A stretch of 33,968 nt of DNA from Paenisporosarcina sp. TG20 (lineage in GTDB: Bacteria; Bacillota; Bacilli; Bacillales_A; Planococcaceae). Shown one piece after another: positions 16,581-25,209 of the stretch. A program made the position numbers and the translations under genes. The stretch spans positions 1 to 33,968 of the forward strand of contig NZ_ALJG01000346.1 of NCBI RefSeq assembly GCF_000286315.1, read 5' to 3'. Position 1 is the first letter of the stretch, and each line of letters opens with the position of its first letter. The notes below the pieces were generated by a model, which saw only the letters and a program-made list of their open reading frames with translations, was not told the origin of the DNA and ran no database searches.

Positions 16581-17432
16581 TTATTGAGTTACTACTTCTT
16601 TTGACGTTTCATTAATAAATTGCCGCAGGTTGCTAAGATATTTATCATTCTCTTCTGCATGTGGAGAATGACCACTATTCTCATACACTAATAGCTTCGA
16701 ATTTGTAATTTCTTTAGCAATTACTTGTGAACATTCAACCGGTGTGACCCAATCATGTCTTCCAACTGAAACTAGTACAGGAACTGAAATTTGCTTTAAT
16801 TGATCCTTTATATCGTAATTCGGTTGATTTGTGTTGAAAGCATAGTTATGTGTTTCGTAATGATAGTAAATGGAATCAATTTTTTTATTCATTTTTTCTT
16901 GGTTTTGTTCAACTGTATATAGAGGTTGAAGTGCACCAAATATTTCTTTTAATTCTTGATTTGAACTAACATTTCCACTCCACAAACTATCCAAAGCTTC
17001 TTTTGAAACTCCTGGAAGATTAGCTTCTAACGCCTTTTCAGTAGAAATATGATGGTAATCTTTGTTTGCAGCTGTATCTCTTAATAGAACGTGAGTTACA
17101 TGATCTGGGTAACGAAGAACATATTCTAAAGAAAGAAAACCTCCATATGAACCTCCGTGAATCATGATTTGATCTATGTTTAGATGCTTCCTTAGATCAT
17201 CAATATCAGCTGTCCACTGCTCATGACTATACGGTGGCTTTTCTTCAGATCTCCCACTTCCTCGCATATCTAAAAAGACAAGCTTAAATTTATCTTCTAA
17301 TGATTTAAAAGCAGTTATATCTGCTCGGCAATCCCCAAGTCCGGGTGCTCCGTGAATAAAGAAAATGGCCCTGCCATCTTCCTTACCATGTACTTCATAA
17401 TAAATTTCACAGTCATTAATTGTCGCAAACAT
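16581..17432 (-). CDS. Alpha/beta hydrolase, proline iminopeptidase-like
   Basis: The 283-residue enzyme has the S33 peptidase pattern. The oxyanion motif HGAPG is at 27-31, DMRGSGRS (55-62) corresponds to DQRGxGRS, the nucleophile elbow is GGSYGG (S95), the catalytic Asp is D227 in GRHDWVTP and the His is H255 in NSGHSPH. Proline iminopeptidases release N-terminal proline from peptides. There is no signal peptide. ATG 17432 has GGGAGGAG upstream. It lies between the receptor and amidohydrolase genes of the importer locus, with a hairpin terminator before it, so part of its expression may come from readthrough. An aminopeptidase role is inferred from family and context. Confidence 0.83.
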   Translation of the reverse strand: MFATINDCEIYYEVHGKEDGRAIFFIHGAPGLGDCRADITAFKSLEDKFKLVFLDMRGSGRSEEKPPYSHEQWTADIDDLRKHLNIDQIMIHGGSYGGFLSLEYVLRYPDHVTHVLLRDTAANKDYHHISTEKALEANLPGVSKEALDSLWSGNVSSNQELKEIFGALQPLYTVEQNQEKMNKKIDSIYYHYETHNYAFNTNQPNYDIKDQLKQISVPVLVSVGRHDWVTPVECSQVIAKEITNSKLLVYENSGHSPHAEENDKYLSNLRQFINETSKEVVTQ

Positions 17433-17465
17433 AGTTTTTATCTCCTCCCATTATTTAATTTATTA

Positions 17466-17495
17466 AGAAAAGCGTCGTTTGCACGACGCTTTTCT
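17466..17495 (-). terminator. Hairpin between receptor and hydrolase genes, partial terminator
   Basis: A perfect 13-bp stem (17466-17478 with 17483-17495) has a 4-base loop. The minus-strand product ends in TTTTCTTAATA. It probably terminates most transcripts after the receptor gene. Confidence 0.75.
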
Positions 17496-17511
17496 CTTTT
17501 CAATCTATGGT

Positions 17512-19173
17512 TTAGTTTGCCCCACTGACAGCCCACTTCTGTAAGTTGTGATGCGTACCAAATGATACAGGTTTACCAAACTCAACTCGCTTATTAATTC
17601 CAGCAAAGTCATGGTCAGAATATAATGTTAATATTGGCGCTTCATCAAGAAGAATCTCTTGAATATCACTATAAATCACTTTACGTTTTTCTACATCTGC
17701 TTCTTGCTTACCTTGTATTAACAATTCATCCATTGCCGGATTACTATATTGCATAAAGTTATAAGTTGCTCCAGTTGCATAAACATTTGATACATCCGGG
17801 TCAAGTGTCAATGTAAATCCAATTAGTAGAAGGTCAAATTCTCCTGCTTTGCCCTTAGACATAATTGTTGGGAAGTCATAGTTTGTAATATTAGTTTGTA
17901 CCCCAATTTGTTGTAAGCTTTGAGCTATAATTGGAGCTGATTGTTCACGAACTTTATTACCAATTGGTACAACAAGCTCTAATGGAGTATTGAAGTCAAA
18001 TCCAGCGTCTTCAAGCATTTTTTTAGCTTTTTCAGGATTGTACTCAAGTTCTCCTACACTTCTATCTAAAAATGGTGATAAAGATGTATATGGGCCATCT
18101 ATTACTTCTCCGTGGCCTTTTAATAATTTATCAACTAAAAGGTTACGATCGACAGCCATTGATAAGGCTTGACGAACTTCTTTGTCAAATTTGTCGTTAT
18201 TAAAGAACATTGTTTGGAAGCCAATATTAGGTTCAATACTAGTTGTTACATTATCAAAACCTTCTACAGTATCATAGTCTTGTACCGCAATTTTACCGAT
18301 CCCTTTTGATACGTTAAAGTCTAGCTCTCCTGTTTGAAGTTGACCTACAAGATTTGGCGCTAACATAATTTTAATAAATAGTTTTCCAGTTTCTGGAAGA
18401 CCAGCGTAGTAATCTTCATTGGCAGCTAACTCCACATATTGGTCTTTTTCATATTTCACAAATTTAAATGCACCAGTAGAGACTGTAGGATTTTGCATGT
18501 AAGGATGTGTTGATAACTCTTCGATTGGTACATCTCCTAAAATATGCTTTGGTAAAGTTAATACGTTTAATCCAAATACTTCTTTCATATAGTTTGGATC
18601 AACCGGTACAGTTGTTGTTAACTCAAGTGTTTTGTCATCGACTACTTTAACGGAAGATAATTCTGTTTCTCCTTCTGGAAGCTTGCCGTTAGCTTCTAAT
18701 CCATCTAACATAGAAATGTTAGCACCCTGAGAAGTTTCTGACTTTGGATGAGCAATTGTATTGATAGTAAAAGCGACGTCAGCAGCAGTAACCGGCGTAC
18801 CATCTGTCCAATTAGCATCTTTATTGATTTTAACTGTATAATGCTGTCCATCTTCAGATTCAAAAGATTCAGCTAGACGAGGAACAAAATTTAATGGTCC
18901 ATCCATTTCTAATAACGTATCTTGGAAGAACTTTTGAATAAACATTGCAGCAACGTCACCTGAGTTGATTGGATTAAATCCTGTAGGTGGATTAACTAAC
19001 CCAATGAACATCGATTCTGAATCAGTACTAGCGTCAGTGGATGTAGCAGGTACAGCAGGATCTTTTGTTCCAGTGTCTGTTGGTTCTGTTGCTGAATCAC
19101 CACTACAAGCTGCTAAAAATAGAAGTGAAAGAATAGTCATGATACTAACTACTTTTTTAATTGAGTATTTCAT
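17512..19173 (-). CDS. Peptide ABC transporter, substrate-binding lipoprotein (OppA/DppE family 5)
   Basis: The 553-residue receptor is anchored outside the membrane and captures peptides. A lipoprotein signal ends at LFLAAC (Cys23) and is followed by a Ser/Thr/Asp-rich linker to about residue 52. The family-5 extracellular solute-binding domain fills the rest; WTDGTPVTAADVAFTI and LSMAVDRNLLV are typical. The length is normal. ATG 19173 follows AGGGGGAA. It is the last importer component and is followed by a strong hairpin, the usual way to over-produce a receptor. A dipeptide or oligopeptide ligand is inferred from family and from the hydrolases around it; nickel or other ligands cannot be excluded. 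Confidence 0.9.
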   Translation of the reverse strand: MKYSIKKVVSIMTILSLLFLAACSGDSATEPTDTGTKDPAVPATSTDASTDSESMFIGLVNPPTGFNPINSGDVAAMFIQKFFQDTLLEMDGPLNFVPRLAESFESEDGQHYTVKINKDANWTDGTPVTAADVAFTINTIAHPKSETSQGANISMLDGLEANGKLPEGETELSSVKVVDDKTLELTTTVPVDPNYMKEVFGLNVLTLPKHILGDVPIEELSTHPYMQNPTVSTGAFKFVKYEKDQYVELAANEDYYAGLPETGKLFIKIMLAPNLVGQLQTGELDFNVSKGIGKIAVQDYDTVEGFDNVTTSIEPNIGFQTMFFNNDKFDKEVRQALSMAVDRNLLVDKLLKGHGEVIDGPYTSLSPFLDRSVGELEYNPEKAKKMLEDAGFDFNTPLELVVPIGNKVREQSAPIIAQSLQQIGVQTNITNYDFPTIMSKGKAGEFDLLLIGFTLTLDPDVSNVYATGATYNFMQYSNPAMDELLIQGKQEADVEKRKVIYSDIQEILLDEAPILTLYSDHDFAGINKRVEFGKPVSFGTHHNLQKWAVSGAN

Positions 19174-19209
19174 CTTTATTCCCCCTAATTTTTTTTATAT
19201 AAATGTTAA

Positions 19210-20139
19210 CTACTTAAAGCTTTTTGGATCTACCGCGTCACGTAGCCCGTCACCCATAAAGTTTATAGAGATAACAGCCAAGATAATGAATAATCCCGGT
19301 GGAATCCATAACCAAGGTTGTTGAGCAAGAACAGTTAACGATTGAGCTTCCGTTAACATATTCCCCCAGCTTGCAGTTGGTGGTTGTACACCCATTCCTA
19401 AGAAACTTAAGGATGCTTCCGTAATTATTGCAAACGCGATTCCAAATGTCGCATTAACAAGGATTGGAGCCAACGCATTCGGTAAGATGTGGTGTACTAA
19501 AATTCTTGGGGCTGTATATCCTAGTGCTACCCCAGCTTTTATATAATCCATTTCTTTAAGAGATAACACACTTCCCCTTACTAATCGAGCAACCGGTGGC
19601 CATCCTAAAAACCCTAAAACTAATATAATGTTGAATAAATTAGGCCCCATTACACTTACTAATACTAAAATTACCATTAAGAACGGAAATGACATAAATA
19701 CATCAGTAATTCGCATGATTATCATATCTGCCCATTTCCCCATGTATCCCGCTATCGCTCCTAAAATAGTACCAATGATTACATATATGGTTACAGCTCC
19801 AATACCAACTGCTAGGGATATCCGAGAAGCGTAAATCAATCTACTTAATACATCACGTCCAATTTGGTCTGTTCCAAGTGGATGTTCCATTGAAGGTTTT
19901 GCCTCAAATTCGTATCCTATTTCATAAGGATCGTGCGGGGCAATGATAGGGGCAAAAAGAGCCATTAACACGATTAATATAAACGTTACTAAACCAACAA
20001 CAGCAAGTTTATGTTTCAAAAACCGAGTAACGATTACCTTCATATAACTTTCTTCTTGCCCCAACACATCTGCCTGTATTAATAAGTTAGAACTAATAAC
20101 CTGATTATGCTTATCTAGATTTAAATTTGGTGATGACAT
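19210..20139 (-). CDS. Peptide ABC transporter permease (DppC/OppC)
   Basis: The 309-residue permease has the N-terminal OppC cap segment (FLKHKLAVVGLVTFILIVLMALFAPIIAPHDPY, from about 40). It has about six membrane helices and an EAA-type loop around residues 205-225 (YIKAGVALGYTAPRILVHHILPN). The N-terminal 35 residues are hydrophilic. ATG 20139 has a G-rich ribosome site, 20 bases after dppB. It pairs with the DppB-like protein to form the channel. Confidence 0.9.
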   Translation of the reverse strand: MSSPNLNLDKHNQVISSNLLIQADVLGQEESYMKVIVTRFLKHKLAVVGLVTFILIVLMALFAPIIAPHDPYEIGYEFEAKPSMEHPLGTDQIGRDVLSRLIYASRISLAVGIGAVTIYVIIGTILGAIAGYMGKWADMIIMRITDVFMSFPFLMVILVLVSVMGPNLFNIILVLGFLGWPPVARLVRGSVLSLKEMDYIKAGVALGYTAPRILVHHILPNALAPILVNATFGIAFAIITEASLSFLGMGVQPPTASWGNMLTEAQSLTVLAQQPWLWIPPGLFIILAVISINFMGDGLRDAVDPKSFK

Positions 20140-20159
20140 CTTCTTCCCCCCCTTGTTCT

Positions 20160-21110
20160 CTAGTTGTATTTAATTCGCGGATCCACAACCGAGTACATGA
20201 TATCAGTAAAAAGATTAGAGAACAGTACTGTAATTGCAGCTAAGAAATTTAATGCCATCAATGTTGGATAATCTCGTGAACCAATAGACTGAATCGTCAA
20301 TTGCCCTAGTCCTGGCCATTGGAATATTTGCTCAGTTATTACAGCTCCACCAATGAGTAAGGGGATTTCTAATCCAATAATTGTTATAATTGGAATTAAA
20401 GCATTTCGTAATGCATGCTTATTATTAACTACAAATTCGTGTAACCCTTTTGCCCTAGCTGTTCTTAAGTAATCTTGTCCTAGTACCTCGAGCATACTTG
20501 ATCTAACATAACGGACCATGCTTCCTGCAATAGCAGTACCTAAAACAAATGCTGGGAGAATTAGATGTCTGAGTGTGTCTAAGATTCCTCCTGAGGAACC
20601 TAAGGTGTTCATTCCTCCAGTTGGAAAAATTGGGAGTAGTATTGCAAATATATAAATTGCACCCAATCCTAAAAAGAAGTTTGGAATAGAAATTCCAAAG
20701 AATGAGAATGTTGTCGCAAAATAATCAGTAAAAGAATATTGTTTGGTAGCACTAAGAATTCCAATTGGAATAGCAATTAAATAAGCAATGATTAAAGCAG
20801 ATCCCATTAGAAGTATTGTGGGACCAATCCGGTCTGCAATATTATTCAAAACGGGTTCATATGTGGAGAAGGAATAACCAAAATCACCTTGTAAAAGATT
20901 TCCCATCCAGCTGGCATATTGCTCCCATAATGGATCATTTAAACCAAGTGCTTCTTTTCTTGCATTAATATCAGCCTCAGACATATTTGGGTTAATAAAC
21001 ATATCTACTGGATTTCCAGGTGCTAGATTAATAATAAGAAAGTTAAAAATTGTGACCCCGAACAAAACTGGAATTGCGATTGCTATGCGACGAATAATGT
21101 ATTGAAACAT
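20160..21110 (-). CDS. Peptide ABC transporter permease (DppB/OppB)
   Basis: The 316-residue permease opens with the typical MFQYIIRRIAIAIPVLFGVTIFNF segment and the PGNPVD motif. Six membrane helices are seen, and the EAA-type loop is DYLRTARAKGLHEFVVNNKHALRNA (about 214-238). ATG 21110 follows GGGAGGGAG. It lies 18 bases after the second ATPase gene, in the same operon. Confidence 0.91.
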   Translation of the reverse strand: MFQYIIRRIAIAIPVLFGVTIFNFLIINLAPGNPVDMFINPNMSEADINARKEALGLNDPLWEQYASWMGNLLQGDFGYSFSTYEPVLNNIADRIGPTILLMGSALIIAYLIAIPIGILSATKQYSFTDYFATTFSFFGISIPNFFLGLGAIYIFAILLPIFPTGGMNTLGSSGGILDTLRHLILPAFVLGTAIAGSMVRYVRSSMLEVLGQDYLRTARAKGLHEFVVNNKHALRNALIPIITIIGLEIPLLIGGAVITEQIFQWPGLGQLTIQSIGSRDYPTLMALNFLAAITVLFSNLFTDIMYSVVDPRIKYN

Positions 21111-21128
21111 AATTCTCCCTCCCTTCTA

Positions 21129-22136
21129 TTAATTTAATGGGTAATGACATGCAACGGAATGATTAGACCCCAACAACAGTGGCACTTCTTCCTTACATTT
21201 ACTCTGAACAAAAGGACACCTCGTATGAAACTTACAACCACTGGGCGGATTCGATGGACTAGGTATATCTCCTTGAATGACGATTTTCTCCTTATTTCGA
21301 AGATGGGGATTCGGTATTGGATATGCACTCAAAAGTGCACGAGTATAAGGATGCTTTGAATTTTTAAAGATTTCTTCTGTTTTACCAATTTCCACAATAT
21401 TCCCAAGGTACATAACAGCAATTCGGTCACTTATGTATTTCACTGCACCTAGGCCGTGACCAATAAATAAGAACGTTAAGTTGAACTCCTTTTGTAAATC
21501 TTTTAAAAGATTTAAGACTTGGGCTTGTATAGATACGTCAAGCGCTGAAACTGGTTCATCACAAACTATTAATTTAGGATTTAAAATTAATGCTCTTGCA
21601 ATACCAATTCGTTGACGCTGTCCTCCTGAAAATTCATGTGGATATCGATTACTATATGCACTTGGTAAACCAACAATTTCTAAAATATCTGCTACTTTTT
21701 TCTTTACTTCAGAAGGTTTTACAAGCTTATGAAAAAGCAGAGGTTCACTTAGTAAATCTCCGATTCGTTTTCTTGGATTCAATGAAGAATATGGATCTTG
21801 GAATATGATTTGTAAATCAGTTCGAATGTTTCTCATTTCTACATTGGAAAAGTCAGCTAAATTTTTTCCTTCAAAAATAATCTCGCCTTCCGTTGGATTC
21901 TCCAATCGGACAATTGCTCTACCTGTAGTAGATTTTCCACAACCCGACTCCCCTACTAAGCCAAGAGTTTCACCAGGAAAGATATCAAACGATACTCCAT
22001 CAACTGCCTTTACGTTCCCAACCGTTCTGGATAAAATCCCTTTCTTAATCGGGTAATATTGTTTTAGATTTTTAACTTGTAAAAGCGGTTGCTTTTCAGA
22101 CTCTGGCGGTTTTTCTTTCACTGATTCTTGAATCAT
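21129..22136 (-). CDS. Peptide ABC transporter ATP-binding protein (DppF/OppF)
   Basis: The 335-residue ATPase has Walker A GESGCGKST (about 62-70), the signature LSGGQ equivalent FSGGQRQR and Walker B LIVCDEPVSALD. It ends in the oligopeptide-transporter C-terminal domain with the cysteine pattern CKFHTRCPFVQSKC. It starts with a hydrophilic stretch before the LLQVKNLKQYYP start of the domain. The start codon overlaps the dppD stop by four bases (22133-22136, ATGA), a sign of coupled translation. Confidence 0.92.
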   Translation of the reverse strand: MIQESVKEKPPESEKQPLLQVKNLKQYYPIKKGILSRTVGNVKAVDGVSFDIFPGETLGLVGESGCGKSTTGRAIVRLENPTEGEIIFEGKNLADFSNVEMRNIRTDLQIIFQDPYSSLNPRKRIGDLLSEPLLFHKLVKPSEVKKKVADILEIVGLPSAYSNRYPHEFSGGQRQRIGIARALILNPKLIVCDEPVSALDVSIQAQVLNLLKDLQKEFNLTFLFIGHGLGAVKYISDRIAVMYLGNIVEIGKTEEIFKNSKHPYTRALLSAYPIPNPHLRNKEKIVIQGDIPSPSNPPSGCKFHTRCPFVQSKCKEEVPLLLGSNHSVACHYPLN

Positions 22137-23149
22137 ACACTAACCTCCTTTTTGTCCGATTGCCCTACTTCCTCTTCCTCCACTAACCAGCATCTAACTT
22201 TATGATTACCTTCTGTATCCGTGTGAATTAAATTTGGTTGTTCTTGTAAACAACGTTCAGTTACATATGGGCACCTCGTATGGAAGCGACAACCTGTCGG
22301 CATATTTTGGAAGCTTGGAACTGCTCCTGGAATAGATAAGAGCCTCTCATTTTCATCATATTCAATATGTGGTATTGAACCGATTAACCCTTTTGTATAT
22401 GGATGTTTAGGATCATCGAATAATGTATATACATCCGCTTCTTCTACGATTTGTCCTGCATACATAACAATAATTCTATCCGCCATTTCTGCTACGACAC
22501 CTAGATCATGTGTGATGATAATAATTGCTGTGTTGAATTCAGTACGAATTTTTTTCATTAACTCCAAAATTTGTGCCTGAATAGTAACATCTAATGCAGT
22601 CGTCGGTTCATCTGCAATTAGGAGTGATGGATTACATGACAGAGCCATTGCAATCATTACACGTTGCCTCATACCACCAGAAAGAGTATGCGGATATTCA
22701 TTCATAATCGCTTCTGATCGTGGTATTCCAACTTTGTCTAACATTTCAATTGCAAATCTTTTCGCTTCTGTTTTATTTAACTTCAAATGAAGTCGAATAC
22801 CCTCCATCATTTGATTGCCGATTGTGAAAACCGGATTTAGTGATGTCATTGGCTCCTGGAAAATCATCGAGATTTCATTCCCTCGAATATCTCTCATTTC
22901 TGCTTCTGAAATTTCTGACAAATCTTTTCCATTAAAAAGTACTGATCCACTCTTTATTCTCCCGTGCTTTCCAAGTAATCTCATGATTGACAGAAAGGTA
23001 ACACTTTTTCCACAACCAGATTCTCCAACAATTCCAATTGTTTCTCCAGGTTTCAATTGAAAGCTTACTTCCTCTACTGAAGTAACCTCTCCCTTCCCTG
23101 TATCAAATACGGTTTGAAGCTTATCAACTTTTAATAGGTACTCTCCCAA
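22133..23149 (-). CDS. Peptide ABC transporter ATP-binding protein (DppD/OppD)
   Basis: The 338-residue ATPase has Walker A GESGCGKSV (about 43-51), the signature LSGGMRQR and Walker B LLIADEPTTALDVT. The C-terminal oligo_HPY domain has CRFHTRCPYVTERC. It pairs with the DppF-like subunit. The start is TTG 23149, with a strong AAGGAGGT site 6 bases upstream; no ATG is near. It lies 17 bases after the M20 amidohydrolase gene. Confidence 0.92.
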   Translation of the reverse strand: MGEYLLKVDKLQTVFDTGKGEVTSVEEVSFQLKPGETIGIVGESGCGKSVTFLSIMRLLGKHGRIKSGSVLFNGKDLSEISEAEMRDIRGNEISMIFQEPMTSLNPVFTIGNQMMEGIRLHLKLNKTEAKRFAIEMLDKVGIPRSEAIMNEYPHTLSGGMRQRVMIAMALSCNPSLLIADEPTTALDVTIQAQILELMKKIRTEFNTAIIIITHDLGVVAEMADRIIVMYAGQIVEEADVYTLFDDPKHPYTKGLIGSIPHIEYDENERLLSIPGAVPSFQNMPTGCRFHTRCPYVTERCLQEQPNLIHTDTEGNHKVRCWLVEEEEVGQSDKKEVSV

Positions 23150-23166
23150 TTTAAAACCTCCTTTAC

Positions 23167-24399
23167 TTACGTCATCATAGATTGCGCTTTAGCTTGCACA
23201 GCTAAATCTACCTTATCTACTTCCTTTTCAATTAAATAATGATGGATGATAGCTAAGAATGCTTGCCCTGCATGCATCATTGCTCTTTCATCAAAATCAA
23301 ATCTCGGGTGATGGTGAGGATAACAAGCACCTAAATCTTCATTTCCTGCTGCTGTAAAGAAAAACATACCTGGCTTATTTTGAATGAAATAACCAAAATC
23401 CTCACTACCCATAATAGGATCAATGTTTACTAATCTATCTTCTCCAGCGAATTTTTCCATTACACTCACAAATACTTCAGTTTCTTTTTCATGATTTACA
23501 ACGGCTGGATAACCACGTGAATAGGACACTTGAGACGTTGCATGAAATGCTCCGCAAATACCTTCTACAATGATTTTCATTTCTTTTTCAATGTAGTTAC
23601 GGACTTCAGGATCAAACGTTCGTACTGTACCAGTTATTTCAGCAGAATCGGCAATAACATTCGGGGCACCCCCTGCATGGAAGGATCCTACAGAGACAAC
23701 CGCTGGCTTTAAAGGATTAATTTGTCGTGAAACAAGATGCTGCAGTTGATTCACGACTTGAGTACCAATCGCTATGGCATCAATTGTTTCGTGAGGTGCG
23801 GCACCATGTCCTCCCTTACCTTGAATCTTAATTACAAAACTATCGCCTGCAGCCATCATAGGTCCTGATCGATATGCGTAAGCTCCAAACGGTATATTCG
23901 CCATTACATGAGTACCAAAGACAGCGTCGACACCTTCTAGGGCACCATCCTCTACCATCGCTACTGCCCCTCCAGGAGCTAATTCCTCCGCATGTTGGTG
24001 TAATAGCACAACATTTCCATTTAAGTGTTCCCGGTTCTCACTTAATACTTTAGCAACAGCTAACAGTGTTGAGGTATGTCCATCATGCCCACAAGCATGC
24101 ATAACGCCAGGTACTGTAGATTTATATGACACATTCTTTTCATCCTGGATAGGAAGTGCATCAAAGTCCGCTCGTAAAGCAATAGTCTTCCCAGGATTTC
24201 CACCCCGGATTGTCCCTACGATTCCATTACCCCCAACTCCTGTTTTCACTTCGATTCCAAGACTTCTTAAATACTCAGCAATTATGTTGGGGGTTCTGAC
24301 TTCTTGAAACGATAGCTCAGGATGCATATGAAAATCTCTTCTCCAGTCAACCATTTGATCATATAATCCTTCTAAACTTTGATTCCATTTACCTAACAT
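23167..24399 (-). CDS. M20D amidohydrolase (N-acyl amino acid / peptide hydrolase)
   Basis: The 410-residue enzyme belongs to the M20 family with hippurate hydrolase, YxeP and IAA-amino acid hydrolases. The metal site is MHACGHDGHT (H101, C103, H105), HQHAEE (E138/E139), H164 (GTHVM) and the C-terminal MGSEDF, and a GHGAAPH dimerisation-domain motif is present. It removes acyl groups from N-acyl amino acids or cleaves short peptides in the cytoplasm. The frame is open to GTG 24414, but GAGGTG lies 7 bases before ATG 24399, which is preferred. It is the first gene of the locus, nearest the CodY-linked promoter, which suggests that the imported substrate is N-blocked. That last point is inference. 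Confidence 0.9.
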   Translation of the reverse strand: MLGKWNQSLEGLYDQMVDWRRDFHMHPELSFQEVRTPNIIAEYLRSLGIEVKTGVGGNGIVGTIRGGNPGKTIALRADFDALPIQDEKNVSYKSTVPGVMHACGHDGHTSTLLAVAKVLSENREHLNGNVVLLHQHAEELAPGGAVAMVEDGALEGVDAVFGTHVMANIPFGAYAYRSGPMMAAGDSFVIKIQGKGGHGAAPHETIDAIAIGTQVVNQLQHLVSRQINPLKPAVVSVGSFHAGGAPNVIADSAEITGTVRTFDPEVRNYIEKEMKIIVEGICGAFHATSQVSYSRGYPAVVNHEKETEVFVSVMEKFAGEDRLVNIDPIMGSEDFGYFIQNKPGMFFFTAAGNEDLGACYPHHHPRFDFDERAMMHAGQAFLAIIHHYLIEKEVDKVDLAVQAKAQSMMT

Positions 24400-24450
24400 C
24401 CAAACACACCTCACTCTATTATTTTCTAAATCTTCTGACTTAAATAAAGA

Positions 24451-24478
24451 AATTAATTCCTTGAGTGCGGAATTAATT
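24451..24478. promoter_or_regulatory. Perfect inverted repeat in the peptide-operon leader
   Basis: AATTAATTCC (24451-24460) and GGAATTAATT (24469-24478) are perfect 10-bp arms around an 8-base centre, 52 bases before the first start codon. It could be an operator for an unknown regulator or an RNA hairpin. It lacks a T tract, so it is not a normal terminator. Confidence 0.5.
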
Positions 24479-24738
24479 ATTAATAAATATTAAAATTGTA
24501 TATTAAATACATTTTAGAAAACCAATATCTTAGACAGAGTTTCTCTATTCGATTGCACGGCTCAAATTTTATACAAGTTCGATAAACTTACAAACTTGCA
24601 GTAACTCCACTGTCAGCTAAATATTAACATTAAATATACAACTTATTTATACAACCTAAATAAGTATAAATATGTAATATTATTAATTTTTATAATCGGT
24701 AAATGGTCACTTTACTGACAGGAAGAACTATATTTAAG

Positions 24739-24767
24739 ACTATAAAACAGAATAGTAAAATAATCAA
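24739..24767 (-). promoter_or_regulatory. Sigma-A promoter of the peptide-utilisation operon
   Basis: On the minus strand, TTGATT (24762-24767), a 17-base spacer and TATAGT (24739-24744) are seen (4 of 6 and 5 of 6 matches). Transcription would begin near 24732, giving a leader of about 330 bases before ATG 24399. A weaker promoter closer to the gene cannot be excluded. Confidence 0.55.
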
Positions 24768-24770
24768 CTT

Positions 24771-24785
24771 ATTTTTTAGAAAATT
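24771..24785. promoter_or_regulatory. CodY box upstream of the peptide operon
   Basis: ATTTTTTAGAAAATT matches the CodY consensus AATTTTCWGAAAATT at 13 of 15 positions. It lies three bases upstream of the -35. CodY, with GTP and branched-chain amino acids, represses peptide uptake genes in Bacillales. A second, weaker match (11 of 15) is at 24420-24434. Confidence 0.65.
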
Positions 24786-25209
24786 AACAATATTTTGACA
24801 TCATTATTTTAAAATAAGAATTCGTACTCTTAGTCGACAATATGTTTGGTAAATTCAAAACTCTACATTTTTATGAGGAAGCTTATTAGGTGACCTAAGA
24901 ATTACAACAATTTAATAGTCAAGTTTATTTATAAGCGGAAAACAGGACCCTTAGATTATGTTTTGGCCCAGTTCTCAGAAACTGTTATTTGTCTAACCCC
25001 CAATTCTTACAAAGTAATTTCAACCACTGTATCCTGTCCATCTGGGGTCAGTTGACTATCACTAACAATGAAGTAATCTACTCTATACCGAAGGCTTGTA
25101 CCAAAACGGAATATCCTAGTGCAATGAATGACTTTCGCCCTGATGATTTTTTATAAATACTTTGGTTTAAGAACAATACTATAGATAAATTACCAGCAAA
25201 AAGATAAAT
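24786..25209. other. Intergenic region with a coding-like fragment (25007-25150, minus)
   Basis: No complete gene is seen. On the minus strand, 47 codons from 25150 to the stop at 25007 read as a protein-like stretch (for example IFRFGTSLRYRVDYFIVSDS) but lack any start codon or ribosome site. It may be the end of a decayed gene; I do not recognise it. The rest is AT-rich without clear signals. Confidence 0.3.
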
